64,000 nucleotides of DNA from Phycisphaera sp. (GCA_028285385.1 JANQPR010000071.1:37142-101141), one strand, 5' to 3'; counted from the first letter of the stretch, positions 19,501 through 28,407 are shown. Notes: generated from the sequence alone by a model not told the origin. Made by a program: numbers and translations.

Positions 19501-22500
19501 CAGGAACTGGCCGCGGTTGGTCCAGCTACGGCGGTGACCGAACGGATCGCCGAACCCGTCGGACTCGAGATCGGTGGTCTGATAGACCACAGCCCCGTCG
19601 TGGTAGCGGATCGGGTCGTCGCTCAGGTTGTCCGGGACCGGTACGTCGCCCGCGGCGTCGGGGTTCTCGTTACCAAGGTCCGACGTGCCCGGCGACAGGT
19701 TCTCGTCAACCTCTTCGAACTCGATGTCGAACTCTTCGATCTGATTGGCGGTATAGGTCCCGTAGAAGTCAGGCACATCGCCAATATGGGCGATCTTCCA
19801 GCCGCTCCACCCCGAAAGAATGTCGAAAGTTCGGTAGCGGATGAAACCGTAACCTCCGTCGGTATTCTGGTCCGGCCAAAAGTCATCGGGGATGACAGTG
19901 CCGTTGATGTCGGTGCCCGCCAGAAGATCGTTGGCGACGACATCGGGTGAACCGGTGACGGTCTTGCCGGTTTCGACACCCATGTCAGCTGAGATGTCGA
20001 CACCGTTCTCGTCGCGGATCGCGTTGATCCGCATGGGCCCGCCCGTGTTAGGCTGATCGAGGGTTTGTGTCCCGTTGGTGTAGACAATCACCTGACCGCC
20101 GCCGGCTTGGGCCGCGGACGCCCGGGCAAACACGGAAGTGTTACGCGGGAGGTTTTGCGCGATGACCGCATTGTCCTGATTCAGCCCAGTAGCTGTGTAG
20201 AACGTCGCGTTATCGACCGAGGTCTCGAAAGTGAGTGGGCCAGTCCCGACCGTCGACAAGCCGTCGACCGCCACACGGATCTCGTCGCCTGAGAACGCCC
20301 TCGTCGAAGTCGAAACATCTACGCCGGATTCACGGTAGGTCGACCCGGCCCCGATCTCGGTTAGTCCGGCATTGACATAGGTGGTCGGGTTGACCTCTAG
20401 ACGACCACCGTTTGAGGCTTTCAGGGCGCCATCGTTCCGGAAGGTTGTCGCCGAAACCTTTAAGCTCGTACCGGACTGGTCGGCATCAATTGTGCCTTGA
20501 TTGATCAGGGTGGCGTCGCCGTTGAACGTTCCGTTGCTGCCGATGTAATAGATGGCGTGCTTGTGGTGCCGGTAGACATCGCCTTCTCCTTCGATCAAAA
20601 CGTCGGCGCCAACGGTCAGCGTCATGTCGGTATCGGCATCGATACCCGTCATCCGCAAGTTGCTGCCGCCCTGCAGTGTGATCGTGCCGTTCCCACCGAG
20701 TGTCTGGGTGCCCTGGAAGGTGACCTGTTCGTCGTCGATCAATGTGATCGCGGTGTTCAGCGTCAGCCCGTCGCGCACCCAGAGCTCACCACCATCGAAG
20801 TTGATCCCGGAATCGAGGGTGACGCCCCCCTCCAAGATGCCCGTGCCGCTGCTCCCGGTTCCGATCAGCCACTCGGCTCCGGCCGTCGCGGCAAGCGTTC
20901 CGCCGACCACCGTGCCGTACGTCGGCCCGGACGCCGTGATGATGCGCCATGATCCGGTGGTCGAGTCAAGCTGCAGTGTTTCGCCGGTGTTGTCCAGCTC
21001 GCCGTACAAGAAGACATCGCCCCCGCTGCGAGACCACGAGCCGAGGTCACCCGTGGCAAACTTGCCGCCAAGCCAGAGCTCCCCCCCGGAGACATCGAAC
21101 GCGGAGTCGACATCGCCGCTCCAGACACCGCCGAGATCGATCTCGCCGTTCGTGGGCACCTCAACCGTGCCGCCCTGGGTCCAGACCTGTGTCGTGTTGC
21201 CCTTGTAGACGGATAGCCGGCCTCCACCTTCTGCCCGCAAGGTGCCTTGGTTATCAAGCGGAAGCGTCAGCCTCAGGGATTCGCCCGTAGCGTCGTCCCC
21301 GATCGCGGCCCCTTCGAGCAGGAGTGATTCGTTGCCGGTATGCGTTCCGTACCCGGTTCCGTTCCAGTAGCTGTTGACCGTGTAGGCCTGGCCGTGACCA
21401 CGCAGTTTGATGCCACTCCCGAGCGTAATCTGTACATCGCCGGATGACGAGTTACCGACGATCTTGAGTGCGCCGCCGTCCAACACCAAATCCCCGGTTC
21501 CGGAGACGGTCTGCTGTCCTTGCAGAACAAGGTCACGGTTGTCTGGAATCGTCAGAACGCCGTCTAGGGTGAGGCCGTTCTCAACCCAGAGATCACCATC
21601 AGAGATCGTGACATCCCCGGTGATAACCACGCCATCGAAGAGCGAGTTCACGACGCTGATGCCCGACGGCACAACCCAGGAGCCGCCGGCGATCTCGCTA
21701 GTACCGGTGACACTGACGGCACCCGCAACATCGGCTGTGGTCTGCACGGTCAGAGTCGCGTCGTCGACCGACAACGCCTCTTCGCTGTCCAGGCTTCGAA
21801 CCGCCTGAGTGCCCGAATCGATCGTGATGGTGGGCGTGCCCGCCACGTCGATGACTACGTCGTGATTCCCATTTGGGACGGCGTCAGACGACCAGTTCAG
21901 GGGGTCATCCCAAGAAGTCTCATCGCCGCCGCCGTCCCACTCGACGGTGCTGATCGCGGCGAGGTCCGCGACGTCCTGGGCGGACAGCGTCTGGTCGTAC
22001 AGCCGGAAGTCGTCGAGCGCCCCGTCGAGGTAGCGGCCGGATTGTGGGTACTGGTGGCCGAGGTACACATCGCCCGATCCCGCGTCGAGACTGCCGTTGC
22101 CGGTGCCCGTCACGGAGGCCGTCTTGTCGACCCCGTCGACGTAGATCTTGACGTCGCCGGTCGCCGGGTCGTAGGTGCCGGCGTAGTGGTGCCAGTCGGT
22201 GATGTCGAAGTTCGCTTCGTTGTCGCCGTCGAACTCAGCATACTTCCACGCGCCGTTGATCCGCACGTAGAATCGGTTCTTCTCGGAGTTCTTGATCGGG
22301 TGGATGATGAAGTTGTTCTGGCGGCTGGAGAGGACGCCGTGCTCGTTCCACGTCGCGGTATCGCTTTTCGCCCACAAGGCAACCGACAGCGGTCCCGTGA
22401 GGTTGGGGACGTTCGCGATGCTGACTTGGTCGTCGACCCCATCGAACTGTAGAGCGCTCCCGTCCAGCCCGGTCACGGACGTGGTGCCGGTCACGTTGCC

Positions 22501-24027
22501 GTCATAGCCGTTCCCGCTGGAGTCGGTGGTCGAGCCGCTCGTCACCGAGTCCAACTTCAGGTGGGCCAGCAATCCCCCGGTCGTTGCCGATTCCAAGGAG
22601 TACAGGTTCGTCACGTCGGCAAGGCTGAGTGTGGCGTCGTACAGCCGGAGGTTCGCAATCGCGCCGTCGAGGTGGCGGTCCAGCGTGTCGTGATCGTCCA
22701 TCCCGATGGCCAGCGGGCCGGTATCCGAGGCAGCCGGCCCAACCGATGAGTCAGGAGCGGTGTCGTCATCGGTGGCTTCAAGGACGCCATCAACGTAAAG
22801 CTCTACATTACCCGTCGCGCTGTTGTAGGTGCCGACGTAGTGGTGCCACTGCGTGATGTCGAAGCCGGTCGGTGCCGTGAACTTGGCGATCTTCCACGTC
22901 GCCTGGTCCGTGCGGACGTACATCCAGACATCCTTAGACCCCTGCCTCGGGAAGAGGATGAACTGGGTGCGTTTCGACGCGAGGGTCCCGTGCTCGTTCC
23001 ACGTCGCGGTGTCGCTCTTGGCCCAGAGCGAAACCGAGAACGACCCCTCGAGATTCGGAGCGTTCGTGATTTCGACCACGTCGTCCACGCCGTCGAACTG
23101 GAACGCGGTGTCGACCTGACCGCCCGGCCCCGTGGTGGACGTCGCCCCGGTGACGGTGCCGTTCCGCCCTTCGGAGGAGTTGTCGACCGCCGTGACGCCC
23201 GTCCCGTCGTCGAACTTCCAGTGTCCTTCCAAGTCGGCGTCGCGGTCTGTCGACTCGTTCATCACCGCGTCGATCGCCGCCGCCGAAAGCGTGCTGTCGA
23301 AGACCTGGACGTCGTCGAGCGCACCGTCGAGAACCCGGCTACTGATCGTCGCGTGCTGCCCGATGTAGACGTCACCCGAGCCGGCATCTAGGCTTCCGCC
23401 AGATGTGGCCTTGGTCGCTTTCAAGACCCCGTCGACGTAGATCTTGACGTCGCCACTGGTGGGGTCATATGTGCCCGCGTAGTGGTGCCAGTCGGTGATG
23501 TCGAAGTTCGCTTCGCTGTCGCCGTCGAACTCTGCGATCTGCCAAGCGCCGCCGAGCCGGACGTAGAACCGGTTCTTCTCGGTCCCGACGATCGGGTGCA
23601 TGATGAAGTTGTTGTTCCGCATGACGTGGGTGCTGTGCTGGTTCCACGTCGCCTGGTCGCTCTTGGCCCAATAAGCAACCGTCAGCGCTCCGGTCAAATT
23701 CGGAACGCTGGCCACCGTCACCTTGTCATCAACGCCATCGAACTCCAACGCCTCGCCGACCACGCCCCACGTCGTCACCGCGCCGGAGTTGGTGCCGTCG
23801 TACGAGTTCGCCGACGAATCGACGACCGTGGCGGTGTCGGAGTCGAGGCGCCATTGTGCGAACGGCGTCGGGGCGCTGGAAAGCAGCAGCCGGGGTTCGA
23901 GCGTCTCGGGCTGGCACGGGCCTTTGGGCCGGCTTCCAGGATATGCGTACTGTCGGGCGTCAGCGTCGTGCTGGCGCAGGCGGTTCAGATGCGACCAGTG
24001 GACAAGACAACTCCACCAATGCGGCAT
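13522..24027 (-). CDS. Giant Rhs/YD-repeat surface protein with polymorphic toxin tip
   Basis: 3,501 residues. Domain order: LEPRLLLSS (planctomycete LEPR-XLL export motif) at about 40-50; three LamG/concanavalin-like domains at about 55-690, each with WRLD/WKFD/LKLD starts and YVDGV cores; a beta-solenoid region of short repeats about 700-1350; long YD/Rhs repeats about 1450-3130; the Rhs core RFRYDPYGNR...GRFISRDPAG about 3110-3240; and a unique C-terminal 260-residue tip after DPSGLD (13522-14304). The tip carries VKPGGRWDYKPQ, NIHFGYVGHHANF and YGDDPFDQRAIQIGID, resembling polymorphic toxin type 44. ATG 24027 is chosen over 24195 because GGGAG lies 7 nt upstream and it leads directly into the LEPR motif. 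Probably a contact-dependent toxin displayed or secreted at the surface. Confidence 0.9.
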   Translation of the reverse strand: MPHWWSCLVHWSHLNRLRQHDADARQYAYPGSRPKGPCQPETLEPRLLLSSAPTPFAQWRLDSDTATVVDSSANSYDGTNSGAVTTWGVVGEALEFDGVDDKVTVASVPNLTGALTVAYWAKSDQATWNQHSTHVMRNNNFIMHPIVGTEKNRFYVRLGGAWQIAEFDGDSEANFDITDWHHYAGTYDPTSGDVKIYVDGVLKATKATSGGSLDAGSGDVYIGQHATISSRVLDGALDDVQVFDSTLSAAAIDAVMNESTDRDADLEGHWKFDDGTGVTAVDNSSEGRNGTVTGATSTTGPGGQVDTAFQFDGVDDVVEITNAPNLEGSFSVSLWAKSDTATWNEHGTLASKRTQFILFPRQGSKDVWMYVRTDQATWKIAKFTAPTGFDITQWHHYVGTYNSATGNVELYVDGVLEATDDDTAPDSSVGPAASDTGPLAIGMDDHDTLDRHLDGAIANLRLYDATLSLADVTNLYSLESATTGGLLAHLKLDSVTSGSTTDSSGNGYDGNVTGTTSVTGLDGSALQFDGVDDQVSIANVPNLTGPLSVALWAKSDTATWNEHGVLSSRQNNFIIHPIKNSEKNRFYVRINGAWKYAEFDGDNEANFDITDWHHYAGTYDPATGDVKIYVDGVDKTASVTGTGNGSLDAGSGDVYLGHQYPQSGRYLDGALDDFRLYDQTLSAQDVADLAAISTVEWDGGGDETSWDDPLNWSSDAVPNGNHDVVIDVAGTPTITIDSGTQAVRSLDSEEALSVDDATLTVQTTADVAGAVSVTGTSEIAGGSWVVPSGISVVNSLFDGVVITGDVTISDGDLWVENGLTLDGVLTIPDNRDLVLQGQQTVSGTGDLVLDGGALKIVGNSSSGDVQITLGSGIKLRGHGQAYTVNSYWNGTGYGTHTGNESLLLEGAAIGDDATGESLRLTLPLDNQGTLRAEGGGRLSVYKGNTTQVWTQGGTVEVPTNGEIDLGGVWSGDVDSAFDVSGGELWLGGKFATGDLGSWSRSGGDVFLYGELDNTGETLQLDSTTGSWRIITASGPTYGTVVGGTLAATAGAEWLIGTGSSGTGILEGGVTLDSGINFDGGELWVRDGLTLNTAITLIDDEQVTFQGTQTLGGNGTITLQGGSNLRMTGIDADTDMTLTVGADVLIEGEGDVYRHHKHAIYYIGSNGTFNGDATLINQGTIDADQSGTSLKVSATTFRNDGALKASNGGRLEVNPTTYVNAGLTEIGAGSTYRESGVDVSTSTRAFSGDEIRVAVDGLSTVGTGPLTFETSVDNATFYTATGLNQDNAVIAQNLPRNTSVFARASAAQAGGGQVIVYTNGTQTLDQPNTGGPMRINAIRDENGVDISADMGVETGKTVTGSPDVVANDLLAGTDINGTVIPDDFWPDQNTDGGYGFIRYRTFDILSGWSGWKIAHIGDVPDFYGTYTANQIEEFDIEFEEVDENLSPGTSDLGNENPDAAGDVPVPDNLSDDPIRYHDGAVVYQTTDLESDGFGDPFGHRRSWTNRGQFLTSERYGNGFVNSELPSLKRLNGGGTIEVIGSGTDVRAFYRGSGGAYTAAGHLDNRLTESGGEFTFTTTTGERYVFFDFDGALPEKQRGQFKESFDGAGNRTYVAAWTADGDIAEIRRQDTASVDGESWLYTYAGSGNPNEGKITNGQLRRPDGSGGWDVVREADYVYYEAGQDYGNLGDLKLVTVKDSAEAAIDQKYYRYYEYGEVGGYTHGLKYVLHAESFARLDAAVADPFSATDTQVAPYANHYFEYDAQRRATRHDIQGMGDSENGGVGTYTYDYYRRILLGVPGGPPPSDYIADHNYWMTRTTETLPNGNQNVIYSNSAGNIMLKVFKNVQDTVNTGLQGEEWLTYYRYDDDGRLIWKAESPAVTGYDESAGDLLNQVGGNFQYLDDANGVIRTTQYYDTTTATETSAGSVDGYVKSRFIKHGELGTPVKLTEQTYFTRSAGVASVSPRATSTVYRGNGTDPQTTSYDYDWHTGKVQAESIEATLPVIDTTQNGSGVANSTDAVFDVDGRLTWQRDADGFLHYTEYDHRTGAVTKTIADVDTTQTADFTGLPTGWSTPASGGLHLTNTYEVDGLGRVTRATDANGNVDYTVYNDADHEVRIYSGWDSGTNTPTGPTRVIRSDRPGSYVETLTMSATPNLTNGRPDGTEAIGSLESLSRSFKNDAGQIVEDRVYHQLGGLTYSTSANLGTEGTNYYRSAFSLDHHAKQDRMVNANGTITVTLRDGLGRARGVYVGTDDTTTDSEPWTPANAATASNMTLVSRFTYDEDGVGDGDLTRSESFTGPNGNEARVTDNFYDWRNRLVATKSGVGAGTEAASVQRPIVFTTYDNLNQAVTTEVYDGDGVTITDANSDGVPDAPSASLLRAKSTQDFDDLGRVYRSQTFSVDPSNGTVSTDSLDSAFWHDARGQLVKSSEPGGLVTKNAYDGAGRLTATYSGDGGGDTAYADAFNVTGDIVLEQAEFDYDNAGNLLLVTSRQRFHDATGTGELGDPASTTAPKARVSYAASYYDRADRKTADVSVGTNGGSAYARPGAVPTRSDDVLVSSYTYTPAGHLYESTDPTGTVTRFEYDDLGRTLTQIESYIDGTPSDEDDRTTRYTYDGLGNLVTLTADLPAGEADQTTEYVYGVTPGSGSDLASNDLLAAIKYPDRSTGAASTSQQETYTYNALGQVETKTDLNGNVHTYAYDDLGRVTSDAVTTLGTGVDGSVRRIDTAYDSAGRAYLFTSYDTDSGGNIVNQVQREFNGLGQLVAEYQAHGGAVNTSTSPSVQYTYSEMASGANHSRLTGLTYPDGRTLTFNYAAGIDDDVSRLSSITDSATTGTLATYAYLGLGNTIRRTLDEPALELTYLKQGAEPNGDAGDPYNGLDRFGRLADQRWLDTSASTDLARLQYTHNRLGQRTSRNDTVATVNSVAQDELYTYDALHRLSATERGELNAGATAIQAGTGTFSQDWALNALGNWDQLTQDDDGDGTADLTQTRTHNAANEVTAITGGGWTTPAHDSAGNLTTLPVPGDPASGYTAVYDAWNRLVELKDSGTSNTAFTYGYDANHRRVSEATYSSGTLTETRDFYHDAGSVIEETVTPSGGSATIDRQYVWSPEYIDALLLQDRDTDGNGTLDERRYALTDESYSVVALTDDTGTVVERFRYDPYGNRTVLDADFTDDDDGESNSDLTVGFQGLREDASGLHHQRARYWHSDLGRFISRDPAGYPDGMNRYAGYHIFGSTVDPSGLDTPQDDTDLPVRNPFRTSQPGEQFRDRESTWREDLLRYKLLRGAAETWNDFVENNAAGRDITGWFNEELKNNRKTAEFVGNTGPGGTMTTVTSYSTFVELVKPGGRWDYKPQLNKMNKVDEGNIKRRYVTLYETPVRYDAVANIHFGYVGHHANFYDTTLKLGAGIFQDTDRDGDHFEWKDLVTAPFEVAYGDDPFDQRAIQIGIDAARYEKAGGDPSDYIRQRIQEGALHDGSFTFPNRQVGKPWNTPVNGVTGTGRIY

Positions 24028-25094
24028 AGCGTGCTCCCCGTGCGAAGGTGCGGAGAGTTCCCTCCGGGACGGATGACCGTCTCCCCAGAACCCCCGATAC
24101 TGAATAAAACTCAGACACCGCAATCGAGTTTCTTGCCACGCCGAGCGTTTGTCAAGAGATCGCCTGACGTTGCAGTCGAAACCCTCCGATGCCACCGCTC
24201 AGCCACGGTGATACGCGTTTGCTGCCAATGCCTCGCGACTAAAGCGGATCGACATGAATCTTGTTCATGCTGTCGACGGCTCTACAGCCTCAGTGACATC
24301 GAGAGAGTTCCTCACGGACGCTGACTCATCCGTGTCGCCATGTTTAGATTTGTCAGCGGGACGCTCGACTGTTCCCCCGGAGTCCGGCCTCAACCGAACG
24401 GACGCGCAGAAACACACCGCCAAGCCATGGGAGGTATTAGAACGGTCGATTACGGAATGAGTTTCGTGTTCGTCTTGGATTTCAGCCAGTACCTGGCGAA
24501 AAAGCCGTTTGTTCCGATACTGGGGCCTATGTTCTCTAACTGAGAGCCTCCGCAGATAGTGGCTATGCTCTGAGCAGAACCGCGTTGTATCGTTATCGGG
24601 AAATCCTACCCAGCCTGCGGCCGACGTGATTCTCTCACTAGTTCGCTCAAGATTTCCGGAGGGGTGCATAGCCCGTGACATCAACGTTGGGGGCAGGTCA
24701 AAAACCGGCCGGCGAGTCGACCAGCCGAAAAACTCTCTAGGAAAGGCAAAGCCTTGAAACCCTAGAAAAGCGGCCATCAACTACATCGTGATGATGTAGA
24801 GTTCAGTGAGATCGCACCATAATTTTGTGTTCGCGTCATTCCATTTTCTTCGAAAAGACTCGGGAGTTATCCCGCTGGCTCGAGACGCAATCTGCTGCAG
24901 AAGTGAAAACCTGATCTTCCGAAACCTCACGATAGGAGGGCGGGCCACCGATGCCAGTTGATCAGTTCGGAAACTCCAATGAACAGTAAAGCAGGACAAG
25001 GTCGAGTTAAAAGCCGACGCCGATAGTTAACACGGCCCAGCACTTTCATGCCGGGCCGCGATTGATGTCAGTGATTCGTAATGCCGCCGATCGG
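24028..25094. other. Long gene-poor region upstream of Rhs
   Basis: Over 1 kb with no convincing gene. A 6-bp inverted repeat (CATGAA-N5-TTCATG, 24253-24269) lies 226 nt upstream of the Rhs start, and a 7-bp one (CTACATC-N5-GATGTAG, 24782-24800) further out; either could be regulatory. The stretch 24780-25020 is AT-richer than its surroundings and has a 72-codon minus-strand frame of no recognisable family, possibly a relic. Confidence 0.4.
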
Positions 25095-26015
25095 TCAAGC
25101 CAGACGTCGACGAGCCATGGCCAGGCCGAATAGACCGGCCAACGCAAGCGTCGCGGGCTCAGGCACGACGCTGCCCGAGAAGTCGGGCGCGGCGGTGTTG
25201 CCCCAGTTCTGCAGCACGCCGTCCAACTCGTTCTGGTCGACGGTGCCGTCGAAGGGTCCGCCGCCCACGAGGGTGGCTTCGTCGCCCGTGAAGGTGCCCG
25301 TCCCCCAGTTCTGGAGGACGATGTCGAGGTCGCCCTGCTCGACCTGGCCGGAGTTGTCGTAGTCGCCCACAATGATGGAGACGGCGGGCACGGTGAGCAC
25401 GTCGGAGATGACGTAGATCGGGGCGAGATTGTTGCCGTTGCCGCCGAAGGTGCCCATCCAGAGGTCGCCGGTCGCGCCGATCTGGCCGCGACCTACAAGG
25501 AATGTTGAACCCAGTGGTTGGGCGGTGTTGATCTCGCCGTCCGCAGTCGTGCCCGTCCATGCCGTTGTGGCAGACGAGGCGGTGCCGGTTTCGGTGATGT
25601 TGAGCGGGGCGTCGATGGTGCGGTCCCAGAGGTCGTCGTAGTGGTCGGCGATCCCGACGCCGTCGACGCGGAAGATCGGCACGCCGTTGTCGCCGGCGGG
25701 GCTGTCGTCCGTGCCGGTGTTTTCTTTTGCCGAGATGCCCGGGCTGCCAGGCTCCGAGACGATGGCGAACCAGTCGGTGCCGAGCGCCGCCAGGTCGGTC
25801 TGGCTGTTGGCGGCATCGGTGGCGAGTTGGTTATAGATGCTGATGTCTGTGGACACGGCGTTGGTCAGGAACGCATCGGAGGTGACGAACGCGATACGGT
25901 ACTGATCGCCGGGGTTAAGGCCCGGGGGCGGGGTTAGGTCGGCGTGGACGGTGCCTGACACCGCCAAGCAAGCGGCAGCAATCAGGGGGTAGTGGGTGAT
26001 GCGTCGAGTCGTCAT
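25095..26015 (-). CDS. PEP-CTERM protein with dockerin-like module
   Basis: About 306 residues. Signal peptide ITHYPLIAAACLAVSGTVHA; an extracellular domain with no family I recognise (GDQYRIAFVTSDAFLTNA, GTDWFAIVSEPGSPG); two dockerin-like calcium-loop repeats (GDYDNSGQVEQGDLDIVLQNWG and GGPFDGTVDQNELDGVLQNWG); and a PEP-CTERM tail VVPEPATLALAGLFGLAMARRR. Exported, then probably processed and anchored by an exosortase encoded elsewhere. ATG 26015 has AAGGAGG upstream at proper spacing. The dockerin block is nearly identical in DNA to those in the genes at 37.1 and 39.4 kb. It follows a strong terminator hairpin that separates it from the next gene upstream. Confidence 0.85.
   Translation of the reverse strand: MTTRRITHYPLIAAACLAVSGTVHADLTPPPGLNPGDQYRIAFVTSDAFLTNAVSTDISIYNQLATDAANSQTDLAALGTDWFAIVSEPGSPGISAKENTGTDDSPAGDNGVPIFRVDGVGIADHYDDLWDRTIDAPLNITETGTASSATTAWTGTTADGEINTAQPLGSTFLVGRGQIGATGDLWMGTFGGNGNNLAPIYVISDVLTVPAVSIIVGDYDNSGQVEQGDLDIVLQNWGTGTFTGDEATLVGGGPFDGTVDQNELDGVLQNWGNTAAPDFSGSVVPEPATLALAGLFGLAMARRRLA
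25201..25370. repeat. Dispersed dockerin-module repeat, copy 1
   Basis: About 170 bp coding for the two calcium-loop repeats, with few base differences from copies at 37245-37414 and 39461-39630. All three are placed just before a PEP-CTERM tail. Confidence 0.85.
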
Positions 26016-26131
26016 GGCATTGCCTCCTTCAAGGGCGTGGCTGGGGACCGTTTCCCGAGGGTGGTCAATCGGTCTGTGTTGAGAAAAACCGGTAAGAAGG
26101 CGTTGCCTCGGGGTCGGACAATCGCCTGAAA

Positions 26132-26160
26132 GCGCTGCCAAGCTTAAGGCTTGGCAGCGC
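26132..26160 (-). terminator. Intrinsic terminator hairpin
   Basis: Perfect 12-bp stem GCGCTGCCAAGC / GCTTGGCAGCGC with a 5-nt loop, 13 nt after the stop of the 26.2 kb PEP-CTERM gene. The T run that follows on the minus strand is short (TTTC). Confidence 0.75.
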
Positions 26161-26172
26161 CGGAGGAGGGAA

Positions 26173-26835
26173 TCAATGTAGTCGCCAACGGCGGGTGAGC
26201 ATGAGCATGCCGCCCAGGCCCAGCAGCCCGAACAACGCGGGCTCAGGGACGGCGGTGACTTGGCCGATCAACACGGACCCACCGCTAAACGGCAGGCCGT
26301 CGTACGTCCGTGCCAGGGCGAACGGCGAGGATGAATCGGACCATTCGCTCAGTCGTGGTACGACGTAGATCCCAAAGTCGCCTTGGGCGTCGTCCGACGC
26401 CTCGAGCCGGTAGTTGAACAACGGCGCGCCGGGGTCGGCGGGTACCTGCACGGGCGGGGCGAAGAGGATGAAGTCGAACACCGTCAGGTTCTCGCCGTTG
26501 CGGTTGGCGCCGAGCCCGAAGCCCGATCCTTCCAGGAGGTAGCCCGTCGCGGGCTGACTGACATCGAAAACCTCCACCGTCCCGGTCGCGCCCGGCAGCG
26601 GCTCGATATCGAGCGTCACCTGCCAGCCGGTCAGCAGGTCGTCCGGGGCGTCGTTGGCGACCGCATTGACCAAGGTGAAGGTAAATGGGCTGCTGACCGC
26701 ACCGGGCAAGACCCCGGGCGACGCCGCGACAGTCGCGTCGGTCACCAGCGTCAGCGGTGCCGCACGGACCGCGGAACAAAGGCCGCACGCCGCGGCGAAC
26801 CCAGCGAATAGTGCCGAACAGAATAGTGGCTGCAT
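26173..26835 (-). CDS. PEP-CTERM protein, cohesin/NF-like beta domain
   Basis: 220 residues: signal peptide MQPLFCSALFAGFAAACGLCSAVRAA, a beta-rich domain (SPFTFTLVNAVANDAPDDLLTGWQVTLDIEPLPG), and a tail AVPEPALFGLLGLGGMLMLTRRW. The layout resembles the extracellular domains that planctomycetes attach through PEP-CTERM anchors; no enzyme motif is seen. It starts 5 nt after the stop of the preceding gene on the same strand, so the two are co-transcribed, and a strong hairpin closes the unit downstream. Confidence 0.82.
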   Translation of the reverse strand: MQPLFCSALFAGFAAACGLCSAVRAAPLTLVTDATVAASPGVLPGAVSSPFTFTLVNAVANDAPDDLLTGWQVTLDIEPLPGATGTVEVFDVSQPATGYLLEGSGFGLGANRNGENLTVFDFILFAPPVQVPADPGAPLFNYRLEASDDAQGDFGIYVVPRLSEWSDSSSPFALARTYDGLPFSGGSVLIGQVTAVPEPALFGLLGLGGMLMLTRRWRLH

Positions 26836-26839
26836 CGTT

Positions 26840-28354
26840 TTAGCCCTTTCGGGCTCCGCTGACGGGTGACGCGGTATGGGACACGCCGCCCATCGGGTTG
26901 CGGTATCCCAGCAACGCCAGCCCGCCCAGCCCGAGCAGGGCGAGCGAAGACGGCTCGGGAACAACGGTCGCGGTCAGCGCGGTGCCGCTGAAATCCGGGT
27001 CGTTATAGTCGATCAGGAACTCAATGCCTTCGAAGGTGATGAGCCCGTCGTCGCCAACGTTGTCGAAGGTCTGCGTCGTGACCGCGCCGCTGAGGTTCTG
27101 GCCGAGCGTGTCGTAATCGACAAGCACGAACGTGTCGCCGATCTCGAAGGTTGCAAGGTCGTCGAGGTCGAGAACCAACTCGCGGTTGCCGCTGCGGAAG
27201 CTGAAGTCGCCGGTGTCGATTAAGCCGTTCAACGTGTCGCCGAAGGTGTCCTTAGAGAGTTCGAAGGTCACCGCCGCGTCGCCGGGCGTGATGTTGGGGT
27301 TGGCGTCGGTGTTGGTGACGACGAAGCGGTTGGCGGTGATCTCGCCGCTGACGCCGACGGTGAGCGGTCCGGTGTTGTTGTAGCCGATGAACAGGCCGTC
27401 GCCGATGGCGAGGGTGCCGTCGAGGACGTTGAGCTCGCCCGACGAGTCGTCGCCGAGGGCGACGAAGATGTCGTCCTCGACGTTGACGGTTGCGCCGCCG
27501 GTGATGTTGAGGACGCCGTGGCCGCCGCTGCCGAGGTTGATGTCCCCCGCGCCGTTGCCGGTCGAGTCGCCGATGACGGTCTGGACGATGTTGAGGGTGG
27601 AACCGACCCCGTCCACATTGATCACGCCGCTGGCGCCGTTGCCGGCGCTGTCGTTGCCGACGTCGGTCCGGCCGAGGGTGACGGTGGCGCCGGTGTTGAT
27701 GTTGAACTCGCCTTGAGCGGTGTCGAACTGGGTACCGACGAAGGTGCGGAAGGGGGCCGTGCCGTCGTCGAGGAACTCGAGGGTCGCGCCGCTGGTGACG
27801 TTCACCACGCCCTTGGTCCCCGCATCGCTGCCGATGAAGAAGCGGTTGTCGGGGGTCGGCGGGACGATCTGGAAGGTGGCGTTGTTCTGGACGTTGAGCG
27901 TGGCGGCGGTCGGGCCGTTGAGGAAGATCGAGTTACCGGCCTGGAAGAGCGTGCCGGTGCCGGTGACGGTGGCGGTGTTGTCGCCGCGGATGCTGAAGTT
28001 GTCGACGACCGAGATCGAGGCCCCGTTGGACGCAGTGAACAAGGCCGTGCCCTCGACGCCGACGCGGAGGAAAAGCGTCTCGAGGCTGGACCCGGTGCCG
28101 TCGACCAAGACCGTACCGTCGCCGGTGGCTTGGTTGCCGATGATGACGCTCTGGTCGTTGGTGGTCGTGCCGGTCGAGAAGGCGCTGCCACCGTCGATGG
28201 TCAGGCTGCCAGTCCCGGCGTCGCCGACGGTGACGCCCTGTCCGGGGATGGTCGGTGAGGGGTCGACATCGCCGGTGGGGGTGATGGCGGCAGACGCCGA
28301 CAGTGAACAGACCAAGGCGGACGTGCCAACGGTCACAAGCGGGAGCTGGGGCAT
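26840..28354 (-). CDS. PEP-CTERM protein with autotransporter-like beta-helix repeats
   Basis: 504 residues: signal peptide ending in SASAA; tandem beta-strand repeats of the type GTGTLxxxxGG / VNVxxGATLxxxDD / GxxxVDGxGSTLNI typical of autotransporter passenger or beta-solenoid domains; a globular stretch around residues 340-450; then VVPEPSSLALLGLGGLALLGYR. The tail continues 19 residues past the hydrophobic segment, longer than usual. The next gene starts 5 nt after its stop. Role: surface or extracellular structural protein, inferred. Confidence 0.83.
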   Translation of the reverse strand: MPQLPLVTVGTSALVCSLSASAAITPTGDVDPSPTIPGQGVTVGDAGTGSLTIDGGSAFSTGTTTNDQSVIIGNQATGDGTVLVDGTGSSLETLFLRVGVEGTALFTASNGASISVVDNFSIRGDNTATVTGTGTLFQAGNSIFLNGPTAATLNVQNNATFQIVPPTPDNRFFIGSDAGTKGVVNVTSGATLEFLDDGTAPFRTFVGTQFDTAQGEFNINTGATVTLGRTDVGNDSAGNGASGVINVDGVGSTLNIVQTVIGDSTGNGAGDINLGSGGHGVLNITGGATVNVEDDIFVALGDDSSGELNVLDGTLAIGDGLFIGYNNTGPLTVGVSGEITANRFVVTNTDANPNITPGDAAVTFELSKDTFGDTLNGLIDTGDFSFRSGNRELVLDLDDLATFEIGDTFVLVDYDTLGQNLSGAVTTQTFDNVGDDGLITFEGIEFLIDYNDPDFSGTALTATVVPEPSSLALLGLGGLALLGYRNPMGGVSHTASPVSGARKG

Positions 28355-28407
28355 GGTGTCTCTTCTTTCTCGCTACAGGAGGGATGACATCTCAGTTCGG
28401 GAGGGAC

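Noticed and set aside
24265..24999. Two minus-strand frames of 171 and 72 codons upstream of Rhs
   Set aside because: No ribosome site, no recognisable domain; composition does not look coding. The 72-codon one could be a relic.
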